Positions 21,025 through 29,804 are shown, numbered from the stretch's first letter. The stretch is DNA of 64,000 bases from Pasteurella dagmatis (GCF_900186835.1 NZ_LT906448.1:1409501-1473500), one strand, 5' to 3'. Notes: generated by a model from the letters alone, not told the origin. Translations and numbers: made by a program.

Positions 21025-22950
21025 TTAATCTGTGTTTTTCACAGACTGAAATTGCTTATTGCGTCTTAATCCAATCGTAGCCAACAGTGCACCAAATGCC
21101 ATTAAAATACCGCCAAACCATAACCACCTAATAAACGGCTTATATTGCAAACGGAAGGTAAATTCGCCATTGCCTAAGCGATCGCCCATCACAATATACA
21201 CATCACCAAACCAACCCCAATTGATACCGACTTCACTCATATTCATTGTGCGAACATCGTAATAACGGCGTTCAGGATAAATTTCGGCATAAGGTTGATT
21301 TTGTTTTGTCACCACAAAATGGGCTTTTTCACTGGTATAATTTGGTCCCAATACATTTTTGAAACCTTTATAATGGAAATGATAGTTCCCTAATTGTTGA
21401 GTTTGATTTGGTGCAAGGCGAACACCGATTTCACTACTGTAATAACTACTCATAATCGCGCCAATCGCAGTAACAGCAACGCCTAAATGTGCAAGAATCA
21501 TCGCAAATTGTTTTACTGAAATATATCGCCACGGTGCCCACAAAGTCGCTAAGATTAACCAAATCGATAAGCTCAATAGTATGTAAGCAGTTAAGTTAAA
21601 ATACAATGATTCGTTCCTATCCACATAGTAGGATATTAAGAAATACGCAATGATTAATGCAGGAACTAACAATAAGGCTCGTTGTATAAAACGCTTTTTA
21701 TTTAAGGTTTTCCAATGCATTGACAATACCGCGATCATTGCAAATAAAGTAATAGCAAAGAGAGGTAAGAAAATCGCATTAAAATAAGGTGCACCAACGG
21801 AAATCGAACCCCATTGAAATGCAGTGAATACAATTGGATAGAAAGTGCCTAAAAACACACTTAAGGTTGCAATAGTCAATAAAATATTCAGTAATAGCAG
21901 GGCATTCTCTTTAGAAATTATGCGAAAACGTACCGCACTTTGCTGTAAATTAACTTTCAATGCAAAAAGAGTTAATGCCCCAACTGTCAGCAAGAAGAAT
22001 AAAATTAGTAGAGCAATACCACGCTCTCCATCCACGGCAAAAGCGTGTACCGAGGTCAGCACGCCAGAGCGGACAATAAAAGTACCAAGTAAACTAAAAG
22101 AAAAAGCAAGTAAAGAAAATAGAATCGTCCAATAACTAAAAATACCACGTTGTTCAGTGACGGATAAGCTATGTAATAACGCTAAGCCAAGCAACCAAGG
22201 CATTAAAGAAGCGTTTTCAACAGGATCCCAAAACCACCAACCGCCCCAGCCTAATTCGTAATATGCCCACCAAGAACCTAATACTATGCCCAAAGTTAAA
22301 AATAACCAAGACACCAGCACCCAAGGACGCATCATTCGTGCTAATGCAGCATCTAAGTGTCCACTAATGAGCGCAGACACCGTTATCGCAAAATTCACAG
22401 CAAAGCCTACATAGCCAAGATACAACAATGGCGGGTGGAAAATAAGCCCAACATCTTGCAACATGGGGTTTAAATCACGCCCTTCAAAGGCTTGAGGGAA
22501 TGCACGTTCAAAAGGGTTAGATAAAAAGAGGATAAAAAGGCAGAAAGCTAAACAGATCAAGCCTAATACTGAAAGGCTTCTCGCAGAAATAATCGGTTCT
22601 TTATGACGGCTTGAAAAGGCAAATAACATCACCCAAATAGCGAGTGCAAACAACCAAAATAGCATTGAGCCTTCGTGTCCACCCCAAGTGGCTGACACCT
22701 TAAAGAAAATAGGTAATTGAGAGTTTGAGTGATGTGCAACATATTGCACAGAAAAATCATCAACTGCAAAAGAATATGCCAAACAAGCAATAGAAATGCT
22801 CGTAAAAATGCCAAATAAATAACTTAGATTCCAAGCCGTACCAATCATAGTAGGTTTACGTAAAACAATGCCAAATTGTGGCACAGTTGCGAGCAATAGT
22901 GCACAGAAAGAAGCAATAAGTAAGGCAAAAAAACCAAGTTCAGGGATCAT
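21025..22950 (-). CDS. nrfE: NrfE/CcmF-type cytochrome c haem lyase
   Basis: The 641-residue membrane protein with many helices carries the haem-handling WWD motif ([19 protein letters not shown] near residue 235) and [19 protein letters not shown]. In E. coli, NrfEFG is dedicated to attaching haem to the CXXCK site of NrfA. A hairpin terminator (22988-23008) lies between nrfD and this gene, so the assembly genes may be expressed at a lower level than nrfABCD. An internal uptake signal is at 21932-21940. Its paralogue is ccmF (36120). Confidence 0.92.
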   Translation of the reverse strand: MIPELGFFALLIASFCALLLATVPQFGIVLRKPTMIGTAWNLSYLFGIFTSISIACLAYSFAVDDFSVQYVAHHSNSQLPIFFKVSATWGGHEGSMLFWLFALAIWVMLFAFSSRHKEPIISARSLSVLGLICLAFCLFILFLSNPFERAFPQAFEGRDLNPMLQDVGLIFHPPLLYLGYVGFAVNFAITVSALISGHLDAALARMMRPWVLVSWLFLTLGIVLGSWWAYYELGWGGWWFWDPVENASLMPWLLGLALLHSLSVTEQRGIFSYWTILFSLLAFSFSLLGTFIVRSGVLTSVHAFAVDGERGIALLILFFLLTVGALTLFALKVNLQQSAVRFRIISKENALLLLNILLTIATLSVFLGTFYPIVFTAFQWGSISVGAPYFNAIFLPLFAITLFAMIAVLSMHWKTLNKKRFIQRALLLVPALIIAYFLISYYVDRNESLYFNLTAYILLSLSIWLILATLWAPWRYISVKQFAMILAHLGVAVTAIGAIMSSYYSSEIGVRLAPNQTQQLGNYHFHYKGFKNVLGPNYTSEKAHFVVTKQNQPYAEIYPERRYYDVRTMNMSEVGINWGWFGDVYIVMGDRLGNGEFTFRLQYKPFIRWLWFGGILMAFGALLATIGLRRNKQFQSVKNTD

Positions 22951-22984
22951 ATCGAGTAATCAAATAAGATAGAAGTACACATTA

Positions 22985-23008
22985 AAAAGGCGAACTAGCC
23001 GTTCGCCT
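22985..23008 (-). terminator. Hairpin terminator between nrfD and nrfE
   Basis: AGGCGAAC (22988-22995) pairs with GTTCGCCT (23001-23008) around 5 bases. On the minus strand the stem runs into TTTTT. It lies 23 bases past the nrfD stop and before nrfE, so it should at least partly end nrfABCD transcripts. Confidence 0.8.
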
Positions 23009-23030
23009 CTCTCATTATTTTTAAGGGCTA

Positions 23031-23990
23031 TTACGCCAACGTCATTTGTCCTGCGTAGAGGATAAAGAAACGCAAACATAACACGCCAATTAAACCTAAG
23101 CAAGACACGAATACCATAAAGCCTTTTGTATGCTTTAACTGATGATTCGCTATCGCATTAAGGATTAATGGCAGCACTAAACCAATGCCAACCACACCAA
23201 TCCAGAACACATTTGCCCAAAATCCACTTAAAAGTGCGGTCTCAAATGCAACAGTTTTTTGTCCACCACCTAAATACAAGCCGATAAAGAATGCGGCTAA
23301 TAGGAAAATTTCGATACAAACAACAGGAACCTCAAATTTATGAATAAATGCTAGCGATTTTGAATGTGTATCTTCTTTAGTAAAAAGCAATGTACACACA
23401 ATTAACGCAGCTACACCAGATGATGTACCCGAAGCCAAGAACAAGATTGGTAACACTGGGTTATTCAACATTGGATAGCTGATCAATGCAGACAATAGGA
23501 AACCTGTATAAGCCCCTAATAATACAGATAAAATGATTAAAATAATTTCAATTAAACCTGTAAATTTTGTTGCAACTGCAATCAGCTTATTCACAAAAGC
23601 AAATAGCTTAGCATATTTCTCAATCAGTCTTGCAACTAATTTATGGAAAATAATCGCTAACCATAACATTAAGAACAGCATATACACTTGGAATAACATT
23701 ACACCCATCGACATAATGGATGTCGTACTATAATTAAACATCAAATACCAGAATGTCCAAGGCTTGGTTAAGTGGAAAATCAAAATCACTAAACCAATAA
23801 TAATACTCAATGGTGCCAAAAAAGCGGTGCAACGAATGACATTATTTTCTGAAGGATCATCACCTGCTAGCCCTGCTCGTTTTAACAATACCGCAAGCAT
23901 TGCCGCACCCGCTGAGATCCCGAGTAAAAACAAGTAAACCGCAATGGTATGATCCCATACTAAAGACGGGAAATGAAATGGACTGTTCAT
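23031..23990 (-). CDS. nrfD: NrfD, membrane quinol-oxidising subunit
   Basis: The 319-residue integral membrane protein of the NrfD/PsrC family has about eight helices and opens with FPSLVWDHTIAVYLFLLGISAGAA in two family motifs. With NrfC it is thought to take electrons from menaquinol and pass them to the NrfB-NrfA haems. It overlaps nrfC by four bases (ATGA). Identification is by family pattern and operon context. An internal uptake signal is at 23232-23240. Confidence 0.94.
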   Translation of the reverse strand: MNSPFHFPSLVWDHTIAVYLFLLGISAGAAMLAVLLKRAGLAGDDPSENNVIRCTAFLAPLSIIIGLVILIFHLTKPWTFWYLMFNYSTTSIMSMGVMLFQVYMLFLMLWLAIIFHKLVARLIEKYAKLFAFVNKLIAVATKFTGLIEIILIILSVLLGAYTGFLLSALISYPMLNNPVLPILFLASGTSSGVAALIVCTLLFTKEDTHSKSLAFIHKFEVPVVCIEIFLLAAFFIGLYLGGGQKTVAFETALLSGFWANVFWIGVVGIGLVLPLILNAIANHQLKHTKGFMVFVSCLGLIGVLCLRFFILYAGQMTLA

Positions 23991-24667
23991 CGTCTTAACT
24001 CCCCTCTTTTCGCTGGCACATGGTAAAGATTTGGATCTGTACCTAATTCAACTTTTGTACGATACACTTGTTTCTCTTTCACTTTCTGTACTATCTCGCT
24101 ATTTGGATCATTCATATCACCAAACGTCAATGCGTTTGTCGGACAAGATTCAACACAAGCCGGTAATTTACCTTTGGCTAAATTTGTATCACGACAGAAG
24201 TTACATTTATCTGCGGATTTATATACAGGGTGAATAAAACGGACGCGATATGGGCAAACCGCAATACAATATTGGCAACCTACACAAAGATCTTTATGTA
24301 CATCAACAATGCCGGTTTCCTTATCAACAAAAGATGCCCCCGTTGGACAAACGTGTACACAAGGTGCATTACTACAATGCTGACAGGAATGGCGGAAAAA
24401 CTCATATTCCGCATTTGGAAATTCGCCATAAGGTTCGCTGCGTATAATTTCCAAACGAGAAACCCCTTCAGGAACTTGGTTAGTTTCACGACAAGCATCC
24501 ATACAAGCTGTGCAACCGATACATGAGGTTTCATCATGTAACATTGCATAACGGATTGGCTTTTTCTCGTCACTAACACTTTGTCCCACTGATTTTATTG
24601 ATGTTCCCGTCATTAGGATTAACGCTCCCATACCGGAAACAAAGTTTCGGCGTGAGCAAGCTGTCAT
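23987..24667 (-). CDS. nrfC: NrfC, four-cluster iron-sulfur protein
   Basis: The 226-residue protein has four cysteine groups for 4Fe-4S clusters: CIGCTACMDAC, CQHCSNAPCVHVC, CVGCQYCIAVC and CNFCRDTN...CVESC. The N-terminus MTACSRRNFVSGMGALIL is a twin-arginine signal, so it is folded with clusters before export. It shuttles electrons from NrfD to NrfB. It overlaps nrfB and nrfD by four bases on each side, which fits equal subunit synthesis. Confidence 0.96.
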   Translation of the reverse strand: MTACSRRNFVSGMGALILMTGTSIKSVGQSVSDEKKPIRYAMLHDETSCIGCTACMDACRETNQVPEGVSRLEIIRSEPYGEFPNAEYEFFRHSCQHCSNAPCVHVCPTGASFVDKETGIVDVHKDLCVGCQYCIAVCPYRVRFIHPVYKSADKCNFCRDTNLAKGKLPACVESCPTNALTFGDMNDPNSEIVQKVKEKQVYRTKVELGTDPNLYHVPAKRGELRR

Positions 24668-25305
24668 TTTTTATCCTTTTGTTCGGTTGCATAAATATGT
24701 GGTGGTTTCAACTCGGCTTTACGTTTTTGTTGTTCACCGTGACAATCCACACAAAGTTTCACTTGTTCTTTCTTCGCAATACCAGACATTTTATCTTGTG
24801 CTGGGTGTAACGTATGGCAACTTGCACAAGGTAATTTCATTGCATGAACATCGTGCGCCCAAAGCGTTTCACGTAATTTTTTCGGTTGGTGACACGCAAA
24901 ACACACTTGGTTTTGCTCTTCTACAGTAAACATTGGTTTTTTATCACTGAAAATATTACTATGGAAACGCATTACATCTTTTGCACCTCGACGATGATCT
25001 TCAGAGATATTACCATGACAATTTACACAGGTAATTGGTTTACCTGTATTCGGATTTTTTTCTGATAAGTGAGTACCATGGAATTTACCAAAATGGAACT
25101 CTCCGCCAGATTGACTATCGTTAGATTCTAGTTTATGACATTTCGCACAATATTGGTTTGGATCACGTTGATGCTCTAGTTGTGGCTCATAAACTAGTGT
25201 GCTTACGCCCTTCGACGTATTCGCTTCAGCCACTGTCGCAACACCAAAAGCAATTAATCCTATTACGATAGCTATTCCTTGTTTAAAAAGGGAATTTAAG
25301 CTCAT
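24664..25305 (-). CDS. nrfB: NrfB, pentahaem cytochrome c
   Basis: The protein (213 residues from the chosen start) has a signal peptide and five CXXCH haem sites: CAKCH, CVNCH, CFACH, CASCH and CVDCH. It is the electron donor to NrfA in the enteric-type Nrf system, which uses NrfB rather than the membrane NrfH. Two ATGs compete (25311 and 25305); GAGGTAATGAAA puts a proper ribosome-site distance only before the second, so 25305 is chosen. A USS-dyad hairpin separates it from nrfA upstream. Confidence 0.93.
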   Translation of the reverse strand: MSLNSLFKQGIAIVIGLIAFGVATVAEANTSKGVSTLVYEPQLEHQRDPNQYCAKCHKLESNDSQSGGEFHFGKFHGTHLSEKNPNTGKPITCVNCHGNISEDHRRGAKDVMRFHSNIFSDKKPMFTVEEQNQVCFACHQPKKLRETLWAHDVHAMKLPCASCHTLHPAQDKMSGIAKKEQVKLCVDCHGEQQKRKAELKPPHIYATEQKDKK

Positions 25306-25335
25306 TTTCATTACCTCAAAATTAGTGTTAAAAGC

Positions 25336-25373
25336 ACCGCACTTTTACTTTATTTAGCACATTAAAGTGCGGT
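25336..25373 (-). terminator. USS-dyad hairpin between nrfA and nrfB
   Basis: ACCGCACTTTTA (25336-25347) and TAAAGTGCGGT (25363-25373) can pair; both arms are perfect uptake signals. The minus strand continues GCTTTTAAC, only a short T run. It lies inside the operon and may end some transcripts or protect the nrfA message end. Confidence 0.6.
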
Positions 25374-25392
25374 CGTTTTTGACAAAGTTTGT

Positions 25393-26853
25393 TTATTTCT
25401 CAGGAGGAAGTAAGCCTTTTTCTCTAGCTTCTTTATCCCATTGAGGAACAATAGTTTTGAGGAATTCTGCTTTCGCTCTGCGCTCTTTCTCAATATCAAC
25501 ACCAGTTGCTTTCCACGCATTTTCAGCGGTTGAAATATCAGGCACTTTTACAGGCTCTGTGATACCATGTTTTGCTAATACACGAACTAATTGTGTTCTT
25601 GCATCAGAAGCACGATCTAAGCCTGTACCAAGCACTTTTAAGATCACATCAGGTGCGTGAATATGACCACCATGACCTGCAGCTGAGTAGTCCCAACGCC
25701 ATTGTGCATGACGGATAGCTTGCAATGCGTCTTTCATTTCTTCTTTAGTTGCACCCGCTTCCCAAGCGGCTTTAGCTTCAAAGTGTGCTGCAACTAATTG
25801 ATCTTCAAGTCTTAACATTACGTCTTTGATTTCTTTCTTACGAGACTTCACGATATCTTTTAATTTTTCTTTGCTTTGATCGTGACAGTTTGCACAAGTA
25901 TGCTCAAAGGCATTGAATGGGTTACCAATTTGGTGATCTGTATAAACTTTACCATCTACCCCTTGTACTTTTGGCATATGGCAGTCAATACAAGTCACAC
26001 CATTTTTACCATGAACACCTAACATCCAAGTTTCATAGTCAGGGTGCTGTGCTTTTAACATTGGCGCTTTTGAAAGGGCATGTGTCCAGTCAACAAAACC
26101 GATATCGTCGTAATATTTTTCCATTTCATCAACGCTAATACCGTTGTCCCAAGGGAATGTCACTTGTTTCAAATCCCCTGCAAAATAGTATTCCACGTGG
26201 CAATTTGCACAAAGCGCTGCTCGTTGATCTGTTCTATCTGCATCCGCAAATTTCTTATTAATTTTTTCTAAAGGACGTAATACGTGAGGGCGAGCGATAC
26301 GTAATGCTGGTTTACCTTCAGCAAAATCTTTCGATGTGGTATCGTGACAATCTGCACAGCCAATTGGATTCACAATTTCTGAACCGCCGCTTCCCCAAGT
26401 TGCACCGAAATAGCCCGCTTCACCACGCTCTGCGATTAAACGAGGAACGTCTGGGCTTTTACAAGTCCAACAAGCCATTGGCATTGGACCAGCATCTGGT
26501 GTCATCGGTGCGCCAGTACGTAAAATTTCTCTTACATCAGTAATTGCATAAAAGTGTCCACGAGGCTTCTTATAGTCTTTTGCAAAAGCGTAACCGGCCC
26601 ATAAAACAACTACACGCGGGTCTTCATAGTTCACTGAATCAAGATCTGTCGATTTTGAAGTGTCTGCCCAACCTTGGTACTGTTTTGGGAACTGTTCTTT
26701 AAATAAGTCATTTCTCGATTCTATCTTTAAGCTAGGATTTGCTGGCTCAACTGGTTGTTCGATTGGTTTATACTCAGCCATTGTGTTAGGTAATACTGAA
26801 ACACCCCAAGCCACAGTTGCCGCAAGTAATAGGCGTTTTTTCAATACGTTCAC
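25393..26853 (-). CDS. nrfA: Cytochrome c552 nitrite reductase
   Basis: Periplasmic enzyme that reduces nitrite to ammonium with six electrons. The 486-residue protein has a signal peptide ending near NTMA, the diagnostic catalytic haem site CWTCK (residues 128-132), and four ordinary sites CADCH (166), CANCH (215), CIDCH (288) and CANCH (320). The start is GTG at 26853, preceded by GGAGTAATTATC; no ATG lies near. The CXXCK site needs the NrfEFG set encoded downstream. Regulatory DNA upstream holds FNR-, NarP- and Fur-like sites. Length is close to E. coli NrfA (478). Confidence 0.98.
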   Translation of the reverse strand: MNVLKKRLLLAATVAWGVSVLPNTMAEYKPIEQPVEPANPSLKIESRNDLFKEQFPKQYQGWADTSKSTDLDSVNYEDPRVVVLWAGYAFAKDYKKPRGHFYAITDVREILRTGAPMTPDAGPMPMACWTCKSPDVPRLIAERGEAGYFGATWGSGGSEIVNPIGCADCHDTTSKDFAEGKPALRIARPHVLRPLEKINKKFADADRTDQRAALCANCHVEYYFAGDLKQVTFPWDNGISVDEMEKYYDDIGFVDWTHALSKAPMLKAQHPDYETWMLGVHGKNGVTCIDCHMPKVQGVDGKVYTDHQIGNPFNAFEHTCANCHDQSKEKLKDIVKSRKKEIKDVMLRLEDQLVAAHFEAKAAWEAGATKEEMKDALQAIRHAQWRWDYSAAGHGGHIHAPDVILKVLGTGLDRASDARTQLVRVLAKHGITEPVKVPDISTAENAWKATGVDIEKERRAKAEFLKTIVPQWDKEAREKGLLPPEK

Positions 26854-26941
26854 GATAATTACTCCATTAAAAGGTTTGACCTTAAGTTGATTTGTGTGTA
26901 CAAAAATGATTAAAAACTACCAACCCCTTCATCATCCTAAA

Positions 26942-26956
26942 TGATAATTTTTATCA
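26942..26956. promoter_or_regulatory. Fur-like box in the nrfA leader
   Basis: TGATAATTTTTATCA matches the 7-1-7 Fur consensus TGATAATnATTATCA at 13 of 14 paired positions and lies in a wider palindrome (26940-26958). It is 89 bases upstream of the GTG and downstream of the proposed start point, where bound Fur would block transcription. Confidence 0.5.
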
Positions 26957-27015
26957 TTAAAAACAACAAAATAGCTGATAAAAAAGAAAAATCCATACTA
27001 TAAAAATAACAAACC

Positions 27016-27062
27016 ATTTTATGAATTGCTTATTTTTTTCACTATTTCTTGTTTTGGATCAA
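27016..27062 (-). promoter_or_regulatory. FNR-like box and -10 element of nrfA
   Basis: TTGTTTTGGATCAA (27049-27062) matches the FNR consensus TTGATnnnnATCAA at 9 of 10 bases, inside the longer palindrome CTTG...CAAG. Towards nrfA, overlapping -10 candidates CATAAA (27023 to 27018) and TAAAAT (27021 to 27016) put FNR near -44.5 or -46.5, slightly further than the ideal -41.5 of activated class II promoters. The leader would be about 155 bases. Confidence 0.6.
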
Positions 27063-27110
27063 GTTTTTTATTTAAGAATAAAATAAAAGCTAATTTTGTA
27101 GCATGAAAAA

Positions 27111-27126
27111 TACCACTTAAGAGGTA
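27111..27126. promoter_or_regulatory. NarP/NarL-like 7-2-7 site, proximal to nrfA
   Basis: TACCACT-TA-AGAGGTA is an inverted pair of heptamers; the right one is a perfect TACYYMT and the left has one mismatch. Two-base spacing is the arrangement that NarP recognises. It lies about 105 bases upstream of the proposed nrfA start point. Confidence 0.55.
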
Positions 27127-27191
27127 TGAATCATATGTAATAAACTAGGATTTAAAGCGTTTTAGGGATATAAAGAGAATATACATAAAAA

Positions 27192-27207
27192 TACTCATAA
27201 AGAGGTG
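27192..27207. promoter_or_regulatory. NarP/NarL-like 7-2-7 site, distal to nrfA
   Basis: TACTCAT-AA-AGAGGTG: the left heptamer is a perfect TACYYMT and the right has one mismatch. It is 81 bases beyond the first such site, in the same spacer. Confidence 0.45.
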
Positions 27208-27325
27208 TTATGCTCATTTTATGCCACATAAAATAAATAATTGAATAAAACAAAAATATTTTATTTCTAATAACGTAAAAAATATAAAATGAAATGAAGG
27301 AGCTAAACTTAAAAAGGAAACCAAC

Positions 27326-27357
27326 AAAAAAGTGCGGAAAATAGACCGCACTTTTTT
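27326..27357 (-). terminator. USS-type terminator after the protein E gene
   Basis: AAAAAAGTGCGG (27326-27337) and CCGCACTTTTTT (27346-27357) form a perfect 12-bp stem. The right arm holds a perfect uptake signal (27345-27353); the left reads AAGTGCGGA, one base off. It lies 24 bases past the stop of the minus-strand gene at 27381. Confidence 0.85.
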
Positions 27358-27380
27358 ATCAATCTAACGTAGTATCTCAA

Positions 27381-27857
27381 TTACTTGTCCCGATAAAGTT
27401 TAGAACAGATGAGTTTACCTAAAATATATAACTGCGATTTCTTATAATCTTGCACTAACTGAATATGCTCTGATATTTCTGGCGATTTTTCCCCTTCTCC
27501 CCAAAACTCGGTGTAATAGGCTGTTGAGAGCTGATCCATTGTTTGTGTATCGCAATTCACTACATGTTTTCTACGTAATGACTTAGCATATAATTCAGGT
27601 TTTTCAGGATAAGCATATTTACTTTTTTCTAAATTAACGACGACATCAAAGTAAACTAAATAGTCCTCAATATGCCCTTTAATCACTTTATTGGCATCAA
27701 CAAAGTGATTTGGCTCTTGTGATAATCGAATAAAACCTGACTTAATTAGTGTTGGCACAACCAATGCAACATCGTCAGGAGCTTTTGGCTGTGGAGCGGG
27801 AGCTTTGCAGGCAGTTAAAGTAGAGAGCCCAATAATAATAGCAAGTAATGTTTTCAT
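27381..27857 (-). CDS. pe: Surface-adhesin protein E (PE) family lipoprotein
   Basis: The 158-residue protein has a lipoprotein signal with lipobox LTAC (Cys at residue 17). Its body follows H. influenzae protein E as I remember it: SGFIRL, FDVVVNLEKSKYAYPE, YAKSLRRKHVVNC, YYTEFWGEG and a second conserved cysteine near the end (KLICSKLY). Protein E is an outer-membrane adhesin that binds vitronectin, laminin and haem. The basic segment used for ligand binding there is present but altered here (ELYAKSLRRKHVVNC). AGGAGTGAAT precedes the ATG at 27857. Whether it binds the same host ligands is unknown. Confidence 0.82.
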   Translation of the reverse strand: MKTLLAIIIGLSTLTACKAPAPQPKAPDDVALVVPTLIKSGFIRLSQEPNHFVDANKVIKGHIEDYLVYFDVVVNLEKSKYAYPEKPELYAKSLRRKHVVNCDTQTMDQLSTAYYTEFWGEGEKSPEISEHIQLVQDYKKSQLYILGKLICSKLYRDK

Positions 27858-28009
27858 ATTCACTCCTAGTTAGTTCCTTTTTACATAGGCAAATAGAAAG
27901 GTTTATTTTCCAGCACTTTGCATTCTAACGGGATCAAGGTGACAAAAAAAGCATTTATTGCACAATTTAATAAAATTAATTCAAACAAATAAAATTTATA
28001 AAACAACTA

Positions 28010-28039
28010 TCGCAAACGTTTGCTTAGACGTGATACAAT
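28010..28039 (+). promoter_or_regulatory. PurR operator and promoter of purMN
   Basis: CGCAAACGTTTGC (28011-28023) is the core of a PurR box (13 of 16 to the consensus over 28010-28025). It ends 8 bases before an extended -10 element TGATACAAT (TACAAT at 28034-28039). The expected start point is near 28046, so bound PurR would cover the -35 area and repress. Confidence 0.75.
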
Positions 28040-28084
28040 TCGCCCGTTTTAGAATTTCATATCCAATCAATATAGGAAACAATC

Positions 28085-29122
28085 GTGAGTAAACAATCAT
28101 TAAGTTACAAAGATGCGGGTGTTGATATTAATGCGGGTAATGCATTAGTAGAAAAAATCAAAGCCGATGTAAAACGTACAACTCGTCCAGAAGTTATTGG
28201 TGGTTTAGGCGGTTTTGGTGCGTTATGTGCGATTCCAACCAAATATAAAGAGCCAATTTTAGTGTCTGGAACTGATGGTGTTGGCACAAAATTACGCCTT
28301 GCAATTGATCTTAATCGCCACGATAGCATTGGTATTGATTTAGTCGCAATGTGCGTGAATGACTTAGTGGTACAAGGTGCAGAGCCATTATTCTTCCTTG
28401 ACTATTACGCAACAGGTAAGTTAGATGTTGATGTTGCAGCCAGTGTAATCAAAGGCATTGCAAATGGTTGTGAACAATCAGGTTGTGCATTAGTTGGTGG
28501 CGAAACTGCTGAAATGCCAGGTATGTATCACGCTGGTGACTACGATCTTGCCGGTTTCTGTGTCGGTGTCGTTGAAAAATCAGAAATCATTGACGGTAGC
28601 CAGGTTAAAGTGGGCGATGCTTTAATTGCCCTAGGTTCTAGCGGTCCACACTCAAATGGTTATTCTTTAATTCGTAAAGTGATTGATGTTGCAGGTGTAA
28701 ACCCTGCAGAAGAACAATTGGCAGGTAAACCACTTGCTGATCAAGTGCTTGCACCAACGAAAATTTATGTGAAATCAATCTTACAATTACTCAAACATAC
28801 TGATGTCCACGCAATTTCACATTTAACTGGTGGTGGTTTCTGGGAAAATATTCCACGTGTATTACCAAAACACGTGAAAGCAGTGATTAATGAGAAAAGT
28901 TGGGAATGGCAACCTATTTTCAAATGGTTACAAGAGAAAGGCAATATCGATACTCACGAAATGTATCGCACATTTAACTGTGGTGTTGGGATGATTATCG
29001 CATTACCACAAGAAGATGTTGAAACTGCTCTTGCACTACTCCAACAAACTGGCGAAAACGCATGGTTGATTGGTCGTATAGAACACATTGAAGAAGGTGA
29101 AGAACAAGTAATTATTCGCTAA
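28085..29122 (+). CDS. purM: Phosphoribosylformylglycinamidine cyclo-ligase
   Basis: Fifth step of purine synthesis: ATP-dependent closure of the imidazole ring to form AIR. The 345-residue protein shows [12 protein letters not shown] at the start, [48 protein letters not shown] and [14 protein letters not shown]-type motifs (here [14 protein letters not shown]). The start is GTG at 28085, after TATAGGAAACAATC, as the family N-terminus requires. It shares one base with purN (TAATG) and is preceded by a PurR box. Confidence 0.97.
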   Translation: MSKQSLSYKDAGVDINAGNALVEKIKADVKRTTRPEVIGGLGGFGALCAIPTKYKEPILVSGTDGVGTKLRLAIDLNRHDSIGIDLVAMCVNDLVVQGAEPLFFLDYYATGKLDVDVAASVIKGIANGCEQSGCALVGGETAEMPGMYHAGDYDLAGFCVGVVEKSEIIDGSQVKVGDALIALGSSGPHSNGYSLIRKVIDVAGVNPAEEQLAGKPLADQVLAPTKIYVKSILQLLKHTDVHAISHLTGGGFWENIPRVLPKHVKAVINEKSWEWQPIFKWLQEKGNIDTHEMYRTFNCGVGMIIALPQEDVETALALLQQTGENAWLIGRIEHIEEGEEQVIIR

Positions 29123-29772
29123 TGAAAAATATTGTTGTTTTAGTTTCTGGTCAAGGCACAAATTTACAGGCATTAATTGATGCTTGTAATGAGGGCCAAA
29201 TTGCAGGAAAAATTGTTTCTGTCATTAGTAATAAAGCAGATGCATTCGCTTTAGAACGTGCGAAAAGTGCGGGTATTTCTAGCCGTGTTTTTTTACGTAA
29301 GGATTTTGAGAATAACCAAGCAATGGATCACCAAATTGGCAATTACATTGAATCTATTAATGCCGATCTTATTGTCCTTGCTGGCTATATGAAAATTTTA
29401 ACTGCGCCATTTACACAACGTTTTTCAGGTAAGATTTTAAATATTCATCCATCTTTATTACCTAAATATCCAGGATTACATACCTACCAACAAGCCTTAG
29501 ATGCGGGTGAGAAAGAACATGGTACTTCTGTGCATTTTGTTAATGAAGAAGTGGATGGTGGTGCTGTTATTCTCCAAGCGAAGGTGCCAATTTTTGAAGG
29601 CGATAGTATTGCGGATATTGAGGAAAGGGTTAAAACACAAGAACTCCGTATTTACCCATTAGTGGTAAAATGGTTCACTGAAGATCGTTTAAAACTCGTT
29701 GGCGATATGGCTTTCCTAGACGGGGTGAAGTTGCCACCTCAAGGCTATGCAATGGAAGACGAAATTGATTAA
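29122..29772 (+). CDS. purN: Phosphoribosylglycinamide formyltransferase
   Basis: Third step of purine synthesis: transfers a formyl group from 10-formyltetrahydrofolate to GAR. The 216-residue protein has the opening VVLVSGQGTNLQALIDAC, the folate-site sequence NIHPSLLPKYPGLHTY with the catalytic Asn-His, and HGTSVHFVNEEVDGGAVI with the second histidine and aspartate. It starts on the purM stop codon, so it is translationally coupled and under the same PurR control. A USS-containing terminator follows. Confidence 0.97.
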   Translation: MKNIVVLVSGQGTNLQALIDACNEGQIAGKIVSVISNKADAFALERAKSAGISSRVFLRKDFENNQAMDHQIGNYIESINADLIVLAGYMKILTAPFTQRFSGKILNIHPSLLPKYPGLHTYQQALDAGEKEHGTSVHFVNEEVDGGAVILQAKVPIFEGDSIADIEERVKTQELRIYPLVVKWFTEDRLKLVGDMAFLDGVKLPPQGYAMEDEID

Positions 29773-29775
29773 AAA

Positions 29776-29804
29776 AAGTGCGGTCTGTTTTCAGACCGTT
29801 TTTT
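29776..29804 (+). terminator. Terminator after purN
   Basis: CGGTCTG (29781-29787) and CAGACCG (29792-29798) form a 7-bp GC-rich stem with a TTTT loop, followed by TTTTTT. An uptake signal (29776-29784) overlaps the left arm. Confidence 0.9.

Noticed and set aside
24230-24579. ORFs on both strands within nrfC suggesting extra small genes
   Set aside because: They overlap the four-cluster cysteine pattern of nrfC in other frames and carry no own signals.
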